Assembly: GCA_022340705.1 (NCBI GenBank)
Contig: JAJDNJ010000293.1
Coordinates: 1 to 42,514 of the forward strand
Direction of reading: 5' to 3'
Length of the DNA: 42,514 nucleotides
Origin: Betaproteobacteria bacterium
GTDB taxonomy: Bacteria > Pseudomonadota > Gammaproteobacteria > Burkholderiales > SG8-39
Part shown: positions 22,680 through 31,175 of the stretch, one piece after another
Layout of the letters: each line of letters starts with the position of its first letter
Numbering within the stretch: position 1 is the stretch's first letter
The notes under the pieces: generated by a model
Database searches by the model: none
Told to the model about the DNA's origin: nothing
Seen by the model: only the letters and a program-made list of their open reading frames with translations
Translations under genes and position numbers: made by a program

Positions 22680-23181
22680 AGCCGTTCAACGTCCTTTTTC
22701 TGTGCACCGGGAACTCGGCGCGCTCGATCATGGCCGAGGCCTACCTGAACAGTGCGGGCAAAGGCCGCTTCGTTGCCTATAGCGCGGGCAGCCATCCGCA
22801 GGGTACGGTCAACCCGTTTGCGCTCGAGCAGCTCGAGCGCAACGGAATCGACACCGCGGGGCTGCGCTCGAAGAGCTGGGATGCGTTCGCCCGGCCGGGT
22901 GCGCCGGCGATGGACTTCGTGCTCACCGTCTGCGACCAGGCGGCGGGCGAAGCCTGCCCGTTCTGGCCCGGTCGGCCGATCTCTGCGCATTGGGGCGTGA
23001 ACGACCCGGCGAAGGCGCAGGGCAGCGAGGACGACAAGCGCGAAGCCTTCGCGCGTGCGTTCGCCGAGCTGTCTGCGCGCATCGACCTGATGCTGGCACT
23101 GCCGCTCGAGAAGCTCGAGCGACTCAGCATCGGGCGCCGCCTCGCCGAGATCGGAGGCGGCGCTCAGGCGTCGATCGCCGA

Positions 23182-23185
<4 letters not shown>
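22676..23185 (+). CDS. arsC: Arsenate reductase, thioredoxin-coupled low-molecular-weight phosphatase type
   Basis: 169 residues. The N-terminal P-loop VLFLCTGNSARSIMAEA has the CX5R active site with the nucleophile at Cys 10, exactly as in S. aureus ArsC. The two relay cysteines are Cys 86 (LTVCDQAAG) and Cys 94 (EACPFWPG). HWGVNDPAKA with the conserved Asp follows. It reduces arsenate to arsenite for export, resolving through a disulfide cascade reduced by thioredoxin. The extra ~25 C-terminal residues (LERLSIGRRLAEIGGGA) extend beyond the core. ATG at 22676 overlaps the arsI stop and the TGA overlaps the acr3 ATG, so the genes are translationally coupled. Confidence 0.93.
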
Positions 23186-24282
<1,097 letters not shown>

Positions 24283-24294
24283 TGGCGTAGATGA

Positions 24295-24328
24295 CTGTCA
24301 TGAATCTGCAATAAAGCTCCGCTAGCCT
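24295..24328 (+). promoter_or_regulatory. PhoB box and -10 of the pst operon
   Basis: CTGTCATGAATCTGCAAT (24295-24312) agrees with the Pho box CTGTCAT-A(A/T)A(T/A)-CTGTCA(C/T) at 15 of 18 positions. TAGCCT (24323-24328) follows after 10 bases, the same spacing as in the E. coli pstS promoter. This predicts induction of pstSCAB by PhoB under phosphate starvation. Confidence 0.8.
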
Positions 24329-24383
24329 CTTGTTTCAATTTCAGAGCCATATCCACCAGCCCACCAGCAAGGAGCAGAAATCC

Positions 24384-25424
24384 ATGATTCACAAAACATT
24401 GTTGTCGCGCCTTGGCACGCTGTGCGCAGCCGCAATGCTGTCTGGTACGGCGTTCGCCGTCGACATCACCGGCGCCGGTGCGACCTTTCCCTATCCGATC
24501 TACGCCAAGTGGGCAGATGCCTACAAAAAGGCCACCGGCACAGGGATGAACTACCAGTCGATCGGCTCGGGCGGCGGGATCAAGCAGATTCGCGCCAAGA
24601 CCGTTCAGTTCGGCGCTTCGGACAAGCCGCTTTCGGCCGGCGATCTCGCCAAGGACGGCATGATGCAGTTTCCCGCGATCATGGGCGGCGTGGTTCCGGT
24701 CTACAACCTGAAAGGCGTTACCGCCGGGCAGATCACGCTGAGCGGCGCAGTGCTCGCCGATATCTACCTCGGCAAGATCAAGAAATGGAACGACCCGGCG
24801 ATCGCCAAGCTGAGCCCGGGCGCGAAGCTTCCCGACAAGGCGATCTCGGTCGTGCACCGCTCCGACGGTTCGGGAACCACGTTCCTGTTCACCAATTATC
24901 TTTCCAAGGTCAGTCCGGATTGGAAAGCGCAGATCGGCGAAGGCACTGCGGTGAAATGGCCGACGGGCGTCGGTGGCAAGGGTAATGAGGGCGTGGCGAA
25001 CTACGTCGGCCGCATCGCGGGCTCGATCGGCTACGTCGAGTACGCCTACGCGAAGCAGAACAAGCTCGCGTACGCGAAGATGGTCAATCATGACGGCGGC
25101 GTCGTCGCGCCGGATCAGGACAGCTTCAAGGCCGCGGCCGCGGGCGCGGACTGGGCGGGCACGCCCGGCATGGCGGTGATCCTGACCAACCAGCCGGGCA
25201 AGGCGAGCTGGCCGATCAGCGGCGCGTCCTTCATCCTGATGCATACCAAGCAGGAAAATCCGGCGGTGGCCAAGGAAGTGCTCAAGTTCTTCGCGTGGTC
25301 GTTCAGCAACGGCGACCAGATGGCTGCGGCCCTCGACTACGTCGCGATGCCGGCGCCGGTGGTGAAGCTGATCGAAAGCAAGTGGAAGGACATCAAGGAC
25401 GCGTCCGGAAAATCCGTGTACTGA
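24384..25424 (+). CDS. pstS: Phosphate ABC transporter, periplasmic phosphate-binding protein
   Basis: 346 residues. A Sec signal peptide covers about 1-24 (MIHKTLLSRLGTLCAAAMLS, ending GTAFA with cleavage before VDITGAG). The mature part has the phosphate-site motifs ITGAGATFPYPIYAKW, SIGSGGGIKQI, FGASDKPLS and the serine/threonine-rich HRSDGSGTTFLF. WPTGVGGKGNEGVA and a C-terminal lobe follow. It binds phosphate in the periplasm and hands it to PstCA. ATG at 24384 is chosen over upstream in-frame codons because AAGGAG (24369-24374) lies 9 bases before it and the signal peptide begins there. A Pho box promoter lies upstream and a strong terminator follows, so it can be made in excess over the membrane parts. 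Confidence 0.97.
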   Translation: MIHKTLLSRLGTLCAAAMLSGTAFAVDITGAGATFPYPIYAKWADAYKKATGTGMNYQSIGSGGGIKQIRAKTVQFGASDKPLSAGDLAKDGMMQFPAIMGGVVPVYNLKGVTAGQITLSGAVLADIYLGKIKKWNDPAIAKLSPGAKLPDKAISVVHRSDGSGTTFLFTNYLSKVSPDWKAQIGEGTAVKWPTGVGGKGNEGVANYVGRIAGSIGYVEYAYAKQNKLAYAKMVNHDGGVVAPDQDSFKAAAAGADWAGTPGMAVILTNQPGKASWPISGASFILMHTKQENPAVAKEVLKFFAWSFSNGDQMAAALDYVAMPAPVVKLIESKWKDIKDASGKSVY

Positions 25425-25440
25425 GACAAGGCGATTGAAG

Positions 25441-25466
25441 GCGCGCCGCAGGCATTCGCGGCGCGC
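25441..25466 (+). repeat. Perfect inverted repeat downstream of pstS
   Basis: GCGCGCCGC (25441-25449) and GCGGCGCGC (25458-25466) form a 9-bp stem with an 8-base loop. It stands between the pstS stop and the intrinsic terminator. Such a hairpin could protect the pstS mRNA 3' end from exonucleases; that is inference. Confidence 0.55.
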
Positions 25467-25472
25467 GGACGC

Positions 25473-25499
25473 AAGGGCGGTCTCGGGACCGCCCTTTTT
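25473..25499 (+). terminator. Intrinsic terminator after pstS
   Basis: GGGCGGTC (25475-25482) pairs with GACCGCCC (25487-25494) around a TCGG loop; two more A-T pairs extend the stem, and TTTTT follows (25495-25499). It probably separates abundant pstS mRNA from the lower-level pstCAB transcript. Confidence 0.85.
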
Positions 25500-25527
25500 G
25501 TTGGTGCCCCGGCGATCCGCTTAGAAT
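25498..25527 (+). promoter_or_regulatory. Candidate sigma-70 promoter of pstCAB
   Basis: TTGTTG (25498-25503) and TAGAAT (25522-25527, 5 of 6) are separated by 18 bases. They lie just after the pstS terminator and ~73 bases before pstC. No second Pho box was seen, so this would be a constitutive or read-through-independent start. Confidence 0.4.
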
Positions 25528-25599
25528 GCGGACCGAAGGTCGCCCGCCGCCCCCACTGATGCCGACCGCCAATCGAAAATCCGGGTCCCCGCAGCTGCG

Positions 25600-26574
25600 A
25601 TGAGCGCCGTCGCTGATCGCGCTATGCCTTCGCAGCGCATCGTCCAGGCGCGCTGGAAGGACGTGGCGTTCGAGAACCTGACGCGCTTTTTCGCGCTGTT
25701 CGTGTTCAGCATCCTGCTCGCGGTGCTGGTCACCCTGGTGATCGGCAGCGAGCTGACGCTGAAGAAGTACGGCCTGGGTTTTCTGTGGAGCGCCGAGTGG
25801 GATCCGGTGCAGGAGGAGTTCGGCGCGCTGGTGCCGATCTACGGCACGCTGGTGACCTCGCTGATTGCGATGCTGATCGGCGTACCGGTGAGTTTCGGCA
25901 TCGCGCTGTTCCTCACCGAGCTCTCGCCGCCCTGGCTGCGGCGGCCGCTCGGCACCGCGATCGAGCTGCTCGCGGCGATTCCTTCGATCATCTACGGCAT
26001 GTGGGGCCTGTTCGTGTTCGTTCCGCTGTTTCAGACCTACCTGCAGCCGGCGCTGATCGACACGCTCGGCACGCTGCCGCTGCTCGGCACGCTGTTCGAG
26101 GGCCCGCCGCTCGGCATCGGCATGCTGACCGCCGGTCTGATTCTGTCGATCATGGTGATCCCGTTCATCACGGCCGTGATGCGCGACGTGTTCGAGCTCG
26201 TGCCGCCGCTGCTCAAGGAATCGGCCTACGGCCTCGGCGCGACAACCTGGGAGGTGGTCTGGCGCGTCGTGCTGCCGTACACCAAGGTCGGCGTGATCGG
26301 CGGGGTCATGCTCGGCCTCGGCCGCGCGCTCGGCGAGACCATGGCGGTCACCTTCGTCATCGGCAACGCGCACCGCCTCGCCGCGTCACTCATGGCGCCG
26401 GGCAACAGCATCGCTTCCGCGCTCGCCAACGAGTTTACCGAGGCGGTCGGCGACCTTTACTACTCGGCGCTCATCGAGCTCGGCCTGATCCTGTTTCTGA
26501 TCACGACCGTGGTGCTCGCGCTATCGAAGCTGCTGCTCATGCGTCTGGCGCGGCATGAAGGGGCGCGGACCTAG
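25600..26574 (+). CDS. pstC: Phosphate ABC transporter permease PstC
   Basis: 324 residues with about six membrane helices (for example [20 protein letters not shown] near 30-50). The EAA loop [20 protein letters not shown] (about 205-225) contacts Pst[20 protein letters not shown] is the PstC-type segment. It forms the inner-membrane channel with PstA. ATG at 25600 gives [20 protein letters not shown]. An internal ATG (residue 9) is an alternative start. pstA follows 9 bases later. Confidence 0.95.
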   Translation: MSAVADRAMPSQRIVQARWKDVAFENLTRFFALFVFSILLAVLVTLVIGSELTLKKYGLGFLWSAEWDPVQEEFGALVPIYGTLVTSLIAMLIGVPVSFGIALFLTELSPPWLRRPLGTAIELLAAIPSIIYGMWGLFVFVPLFQTYLQPALIDTLGTLPLLGTLFEGPPLGIGMLTAGLILSIMVIPFITAVMRDVFELVPPLLKESAYGLGATTWEVVWRVVLPYTKVGVIGGVMLGLGRALGETMAVTFVIGNAHRLAASLMAPGNSIASALANEFTEAVGDLYYSALIELGLILFLITTVVLALSKLLLMRLARHEGART

Positions 26575-26583
26575 ACCGCGAAG

Positions 26584-27441
26584 ATGAGCGCCGTCAGCCC
26601 GACCAACCCGCTGTATCGCACGCGCCGGCGCAAGCACGTCGCAATGATGCTGATGTCGGCGCTGGCGCTCGGCTTCGGCCTGTTCTGGCTGGTGTGGATC
26701 CTGGCGACGCTGCTCTACGAGGGCGGCAGCGCGCTGCTGCGCGCATCGCTTTACACGCAGATGACGCCGCCGCCCGGCAGCGACGGCGGCCTCGCAAACG
26801 CGATCGTCGGCAGCCTGGTGATCGTCGGCGTCGGCACGGTGCTCGGGACGCCGATCGGCATCCTCGCGGGGACCTATCTGGCCGAATTCGGCAAGCGCAG
26901 CCGCCTCGCCGGGGCGACGCGCTTCCTGAACGACGTGCTGCTGTCGGCGCCGTCGATCGTCATCGGCCTGTTCGTCTACGCGGTATTCGTCTCGCAGGTC
27001 CGGCACTTTTCCGGCTTGGCCGGCGCCTTCGCGCTCGGCCTGATCGTGATCCCGGTCGTGGTGCGCACCACTGACGACATGCTGCGCCTGGTGCCCAACA
27101 GCCTGCGCGAAGCGGCGGCCGCGCTCGGCGCGCCGGCCTGGAAGATCGTCACCCTGGTGACCTACCGCGCCGCGCGCACCGGCATCCTGACCGGGATTCT
27201 GCTTGCGGTCGCGCGCATCAGCGGGGAGACCGCGCCGCTCCTGTTCACCGCGCTCAACAACCAGTTCTGGTCGACCAATCTGAACGCGCCGATGGCCAAC
27301 TTGCCGGTGGTGATCTTCCAGTTCGCCATGAGCCCCTACGACGACTGGAACCGCCTCGCCTGGGGCGGCGCGACGCTGATCACCCTCGCGGTGTTGTTTC
27401 TCAACATCGTGGCGCGCATGCTGTTCAGAAAGCGGACCTGA
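26584..27441 (+). CDS. pstA: Phosphate ABC transporter permease PstA
   Basis: 285 residues. Several membrane helices, beginning [20 protein letters not shown] near 20-40. The transporter-type motif [21 protein letters not shown] and the EAA loop [20 protein letters not shown] (about 172-190) follow, then [19 protein letters not shown], typical of PstA. It pairs with PstC as the phosphate channel. The ATG is 9 bases after pstC, and pstB follows after 8 bases. Confidence 0.95.
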   Translation: MSAVSPTNPLYRTRRRKHVAMMLMSALALGFGLFWLVWILATLLYEGGSALLRASLYTQMTPPPGSDGGLANAIVGSLVIVGVGTVLGTPIGILAGTYLAEFGKRSRLAGATRFLNDVLLSAPSIVIGLFVYAVFVSQVRHFSGLAGAFALGLIVIPVVVRTTDDMLRLVPNSLREAAAALGAPAWKIVTLVTYRAARTGILTGILLAVARISGETAPLLFTALNNQFWSTNLNAPMANLPVVIFQFAMSPYDDWNRLAWGGATLITLAVLFLNIVARMLFRKRT

Positions 27442-27449
27442 AAGGACCG

Positions 27450-28283
27450 ATGATGGAAGTGAAGACGGCGGCCCCGAGGCAGGCGATGCGCGTCGAAGTG
27501 CCCGCGCGTGGCGAGGCCATCGGCAGCACCGTAGCGAAGCTTCAGGTGCGCAACCTTAATTTCTACTACGGCGCGTTTCACGCGCTGAAATCGATCTCGC
27601 TGGATATCCCCGAGCGCCGCGTGACCGCATTCATCGGGCCGTCGGGCTGCGGCAAGTCGACGCTGTTGCGCACCTTCAACCGGATGTTTTCACTGTATCC
27701 CGAGCAGCGCGCCGAGGGTGCGGTCCTGATGGGCGGCGAAAACCTGCTCGACAGCAAGCAGGATGTCGCGCTGCTGCGCGCCAAGATCGGCATGGTGTTC
27801 CAGAAGCCCACGCCGTTTCCGATGTCGATCTACGAGAACATCGCCTTCGGCGTGCGCCTGTTCGAGCGCCTGCCCAAGCGCGACATGGACGAGCGCGTCG
27901 AATGGGCGCTGTCGCGCGCGGCGCTCTGGGACGAAGTCAAGGACAAGCTCAAGCAGAACGGCAACAGCCTGTCGGGCGGGCAGCAGCAGCGTCTGTGCAT
28001 CGCGCGCGGCATCGCGATCCGGCCCGAGGTGCTGCTGCTCGACGAACCCTGCTCGGCGCTCGACCCGATCTCGACCGCGCGCATCGAGGAGCTGATCAAC
28101 GAGCTCAAGCACGATTACACGGTGGTGATCGTAACGCACAACATGCAGCAGGCGGCGCGCGTCTCGGACTTCACCGGGTACATGTTCCTCGGCGAGCTGG
28201 TCGAGTTCGACGTCACCGACGCGATCTTCATCAAGCCGAAGCGGCAAGAAACCGAGGACTACATCACGGGCCGCTTCGGCTGA
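27450..28283 (+). CDS. pstB: Phosphate ABC transporter ATP-binding protein PstB
   Basis: 277 residues. After a ~30-residue N-terminal extension come [20 protein letters not shown], Walker [10 protein letters not shown] (about 64-72), a Q-loop [20 protein letters not shown], the signature [14 protein letters not shown] and Walker [14 protein letters not shown]. It ends with the H-loop [13 protein letters not shown]. These are the PstB-specific variants ([17 protein letters not shown]). It powers phosphate import. AAAGGA precedes the ATG. In most pst operons phoU follows; here the next gene, 25 bases on, is a 2-oxoacid dehydrogenase subunit, so phoU must be elsewhere or missing. Confidence 0.96.
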   Translation: MMEVKTAAPRQAMRVEVPARGEAIGSTVAKLQVRNLNFYYGAFHALKSISLDIPERRVTAFIGPSGCGKSTLLRTFNRMFSLYPEQRAEGAVLMGGENLLDSKQDVALLRAKIGMVFQKPTPFPMSIYENIAFGVRLFERLPKRDMDERVEWALSRAALWDEVKDKLKQNGNSLSGGQQQRLCIARGIAIRPEVLLLDEPCSALDPISTARIEELINELKHDYTVVIVTHNMQQAARVSDFTGYMFLGELVEFDVTDAIFIKPKRQETEDYITGRFG

Positions 28284-28308
28284 GCCGGGCCGTACCAGCC
28301 CCACGCAT

Positions 28309-29331
28309 ATGTCCGCCATCGAGATGTCCCTCGAGCACGCGCTCGCGCTCTATCGCACCATGGCGCGCATCCGTGCCTTCGAGAACGCCGCGGAAGAAGC
28401 CTCCAAGGGCGGCGTCGCGGCATTCGGCGCGAGTCTCGCGCAGGCCAAGGTGCGCGGTCCGCTGCACCTGTCGACCGGCCAGGAGGCGGTTGCCGCGGGC
28501 GTTTGCGCGCAGCTGCGCACGGACGACCTGCTGACGTCCACGCATCGCGGCCACGGCCATACCATCGCCAAGGGCGCCTCGATCGAGCGCATGATGTGCG
28601 AGCTGTTTGGGCGCGCGACCGGGTATAACGGCGGCAAGGGCGGCTCGATGCACATCGCCGATTTCTCGATCGGCATGCTCGGCGCAAACGGTGTGGTCGC
28701 GGCCGGGATCCCGATCGCGGTCGGCGCGGCACACGCGCTGCGTCTGCGCGGGGGCGACGCCCTGGTCGCCTGCTTCTTCGGCGACGGTGCAATCAACCGC
28801 GGGCCGTTTCTCGAGGGCTTGAATTGGGCCGGGATCCACCGCCTGCCGGTGCTGTTCGTCTGCGAGGACAACCGCTGGTCGGCGACGACCGAAACCGGCG
28901 CGATGACCGCGGGCGAGGGCGCGCTTGCGCGCGCGCAGGCGATCGGCGTCCCGGGCGTTGCGGTGAACGGCAACGACGTGTTCGCGGTCGATGCCGCGGC
29001 GGCCGCGCTCAGCGCGCAGATCCGCGCTGACGGTGCGCCGCGCTTTCTGCACGCGGTGACCTACCGGATCAAGGGCCATGTCTCGGTCGACGCGGCGGCC
29101 TACCGCAGCCATGACGAGGTCGCGCGCGCGCTCGAGCAGGACCCGCTCGAGCTCGCCGCGATCCGCATCGCGGCGCTCGGCGGCGAGCGCGCGGCGCTCG
29201 CGGCAATCGACGCCCAAGCGCAGGCCGAGATCGCCGCCGCGGTCGCCGCCGCGGATGCCGCGCCCTGGCCGGCGCAGAGCGCGGCGTACACAGATATCCA
29301 GGACACGGGTGCAGAGCGATGGCGCGACTGA
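28309..29331 (+). CDS. Thiamine-dependent 2-oxoacid/acetoin dehydrogenase E1 alpha subunit
   Basis: 340 residues of the E1 alpha family: YRTMARIRAFENAAEEASKGG, then GPLHLSTGQEAVAAGVCAQL, STHRGHGHTIAKGAS and GKGGSMHIADFSIGMLGANG. The thiamine pyrophosphate motif begins GDGAIN (158-163) and ends with Asn 188 in CEDNRW, where most relatives have NN. The family decarboxylates pyruvate, acetoin or branched-chain 2-oxoacids and passes the acyl group to an E2. The GMLGANG and EGLN segments resemble acetoin-type enzymes most, but the substrate cannot be fixed from sequence. The ATG at 28309 has no clear ribosome-binding site; Met 6 is an alternative. It overlaps the beta subunit gene by 13 bases. No E2 or E3 gene lies nearby. 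Confidence 0.85.
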   Translation: MSAIEMSLEHALALYRTMARIRAFENAAEEASKGGVAAFGASLAQAKVRGPLHLSTGQEAVAAGVCAQLRTDDLLTSTHRGHGHTIAKGASIERMMCELFGRATGYNGGKGGSMHIADFSIGMLGANGVVAAGIPIAVGAAHALRLRGGDALVACFFGDGAINRGPFLEGLNWAGIHRLPVLFVCEDNRWSATTETGAMTAGEGALARAQAIGVPGVAVNGNDVFAVDAAAAALSAQIRADGAPRFLHAVTYRIKGHVSVDAAAYRSHDEVARALEQDPLELAAIRIAALGGERAALAAIDAQAQAEIAAAVAAADAAPWPAQSAAYTDIQDTGAERWRD

Positions 29332-30293
29332 GCTACGTGCAAGCGGCCTGCAACGCGCTGCACGCGGTCATGCAGCAGGACGCGCGGGTTGTCACGCTCG
29401 GCGAAGACGTCGGGCGGGGCGGCGTGTTCGGCCAGTACCGTGGCCTGCAGCAGGCCTTCGGCGCCGAACGCGTGATCGACACGCCGATTTCGGAGGCGAC
29501 GATCATGGGTGCCGCGGTCGGCATGGCGCTCGCCGGGCTGCGCCCGGTGGTCGAGTTGCGCGTGGTTGACTTCGCGCTCTGCGCGATGGACGAGGTAGTC
29601 AATCAGGCCGCGAAGGCGCGCTACATGTTCGGCGGCCAGGGGCGCGTGCCGCTGGTCGCGCGCATGCCGATCGGCCTGTGGCGCGGGTCGGCGGCGCAGC
29701 ACTCGCAGAGCCTCGAGGCCTGGTATGCGCATGTGCCGGGCCTGGTCGTGGTCGCGCCGGCGACGCCGCAGGACAACCACGGTCTGCTCGGTGCCGCGAT
29801 CGCAAGCGGCGACCCGGTGATTTACATGGAGCACAAGGAGCTCTGGGGCCTGGAGGACGAGGTCGACCCGACGCGCATCGAGCGTCTCGGCGTCGCCGCG
29901 CTGCGCCGCCCGGGCAGCGACCTGACGCTGGTGACCTGGTCGCGCACGCTGCACGATGCGCTTGCCGCCGCCGAGACGGCGCAGGACGAAGGTCTTTCGA
30001 TCGAGGTCATCGATCTGCGCACGATCTGGCCCTGGGACCGCGAAGCGGTGTTCGCGTCGGTGCAGAAGACCGGCCGCTTGCTCGTGGCGCACGAAGCGGT
30101 TCAGGCGGGAGGCTTCGGCGCCGAGATCGCGGCGGCCACCGCGGAAGCACTCGGCGTGCCGGTGCGGCGTCTGGGCGCGCCGCGCATTCCGGTCGGCTAC
30201 GCGCCGCCGCTCGAGGACGCGGCGCGCGTCACCCCGCAGGCCATCGTGGCGGCCGCGCGCGAACTGGTCGGCGCGCCGGCACGCGGCGCCTGA
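29319..30293 (+). CDS. Thiamine-dependent 2-oxoacid/acetoin dehydrogenase E1 beta subunit
   Basis: 324 residues, the usual E1 beta length. The transketolase-type pyrimidine-binding domain has LGEDVGRGGVFGQYRGLQQA, the PISEATIMGAAVGMALAGLRP block with the conserved catalytic Glu, and DEVVNQAAKARYMFGGQGRVP. The C-terminal domain has VTWSRTLHDALAAAE, IDLRTIWPWDREAVFASVQKTGR and LGAPRIPVGYAPPLED. It pairs with the upstream alpha subunit in an alpha2-beta2 E1. The ATG lies within the end of the alpha gene, indicating translational coupling. It is followed, after 17 bases, by the unrecognised two-repeat protein rather than by a lipoyl E2, which is unusual. Confidence 0.88.
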   Translation: MARLSYVQAACNALHAVMQQDARVVTLGEDVGRGGVFGQYRGLQQAFGAERVIDTPISEATIMGAAVGMALAGLRPVVELRVVDFALCAMDEVVNQAAKARYMFGGQGRVPLVARMPIGLWRGSAAQHSQSLEAWYAHVPGLVVVAPATPQDNHGLLGAAIASGDPVIYMEHKELWGLEDEVDPTRIERLGVAALRRPGSDLTLVTWSRTLHDALAAAETAQDEGLSIEVIDLRTIWPWDREAVFASVQKTGRLLVAHEAVQAGGFGAEIAAATAEALGVPVRRLGAPRIPVGYAPPLEDAARVTPQAIVAAARELVGAPARGA

Positions 30294-30310
30294 GCGTCGC
30301 GCCGCGACGG

Positions 30311-31111
30311 ATGCGCGCGATTGTCACCGCCGAGAGCGTGACCGCGCTCGGACCCGAGGTGCGCGGCGCGGTGCTGGTGGCCGGCTCGCACGGCGGGCGC
30401 ATCGCGGGGACCTATGCGGCAAAGGCCGGCGCCCATGCCGTGATTCTGAACGACGCGGGCATCGGCAAGGACGGCGCGGGCATCGCGGCGCTCGACACGC
30501 TCGAGAAGATCGGCATGGCCGCGGCGAGCACCGCGCATTCGAGCGCGCGCATCGGCGACGGCGCCGACATGCTGGTGCGCGGGCGCATCAGCCACGCGAA
30601 CGCACAGGCCAGGCGCTGCGGTGTTGTGCCCGGCATGGCGGTACGCGACGCGGCGGTGATGCTGTGTGCTGCGCCGGCGCCGCATTCGGCGCCACCCGAC
30701 TATACCGAGGGTCGAACACGGCTTGCGGACGGACGCCCCGAAGTGTGGGGGCTCGATTCGCTCGGCCTGCTGCTCGACGAGGACGCCGGGCGCATCCTGG
30801 TCATCGGCTCGCACGGCGCGCTGCACGGCGGCCGGCCGGAGAGCGCGCTGCGCGTCGCGGCACGCGCGGCGGTGTTCCACGACGCCGGTGTCGGCGCCGA
30901 CGGCGCGGGACTGACCCGCCTGCCGGTGCTCGATGGGCGCGCGATCCCGGCCGCCACGGTCGACTGCATGAGCGCGCGCATCGGCGATTGCCGCTCGATG
31001 TGGTCCACGGGTCGGATCTCGGCGGTCAACGGCGTCGCGCAGGCGGCGGGTGCGCGGCGGGGTCAATCGGTGCCGGAGTTCGTGGCCGGGGTCCGCGCGC
31101 GTCCCCACTGA
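30311..31111 (+). CDS. Unrecognised protein made of two tandem copies of one unit
   Basis: 266 residues that I cannot assign to a named family. Four motifs occur twice in the same order about 143 residues apart: GSHG (25-28 and 166-169), DAGxGxDGAG (48-57 and 191-200), SARIGD (78-83 and 221-226) and GRISxxN (91-97 and 234-240). Each copy begins with a hydrophobic strand (AVLVAGSHGG, RILVIGSHGA) like a Rossmann-type beta strand and Gly turn. The repeated Asp, Arg and Ser residues suggest a ligand or catalytic pocket made from both halves, but no function is claimed. No signal peptide or membrane segment is visible. It follows the E1 beta gene after 17 bases, so the three probably form one operon, and it precedes the frd promoter. 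Confidence 0.75.
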   Translation: MRAIVTAESVTALGPEVRGAVLVAGSHGGRIAGTYAAKAGAHAVILNDAGIGKDGAGIAALDTLEKIGMAAASTAHSSARIGDGADMLVRGRISHANAQARRCGVVPGMAVRDAAVMLCAAPAPHSAPPDYTEGRTRLADGRPEVWGLDSLGLLLDEDAGRILVIGSHGALHGGRPESALRVAARAAVFHDAGVGADGAGLTRLPVLDGRAIPAATVDCMSARIGDCRSMWSTGRISAVNGVAQAAGARRGQSVPEFVAGVRARPH

Positions 31112-31120
31112 CCCGCCGGT

Positions 31121-31163
31121 TTGATCTGGATGAAACGCGCGGGTCGGGCGTGGGGTGTAAAGT
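31121..31163 (+). promoter_or_regulatory. FNR-type anaerobic promoter of the frd operon
   Basis: TTGAT-CTGG-ATGAA (31121-31134) matches the FNR/ANR box TTGAT-N4-ATCAA at 9 of 10 positions. A -10-like TAAAGT (31158-31163) predicts a start near 31169-31170, which places the box centre 41.5-42 bases upstream, the class II activation distance. The leader before the frdA ATG would be only about six bases. Confidence 0.75.
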
Positions 31164-31175
31164 GCGCCCTAAACG

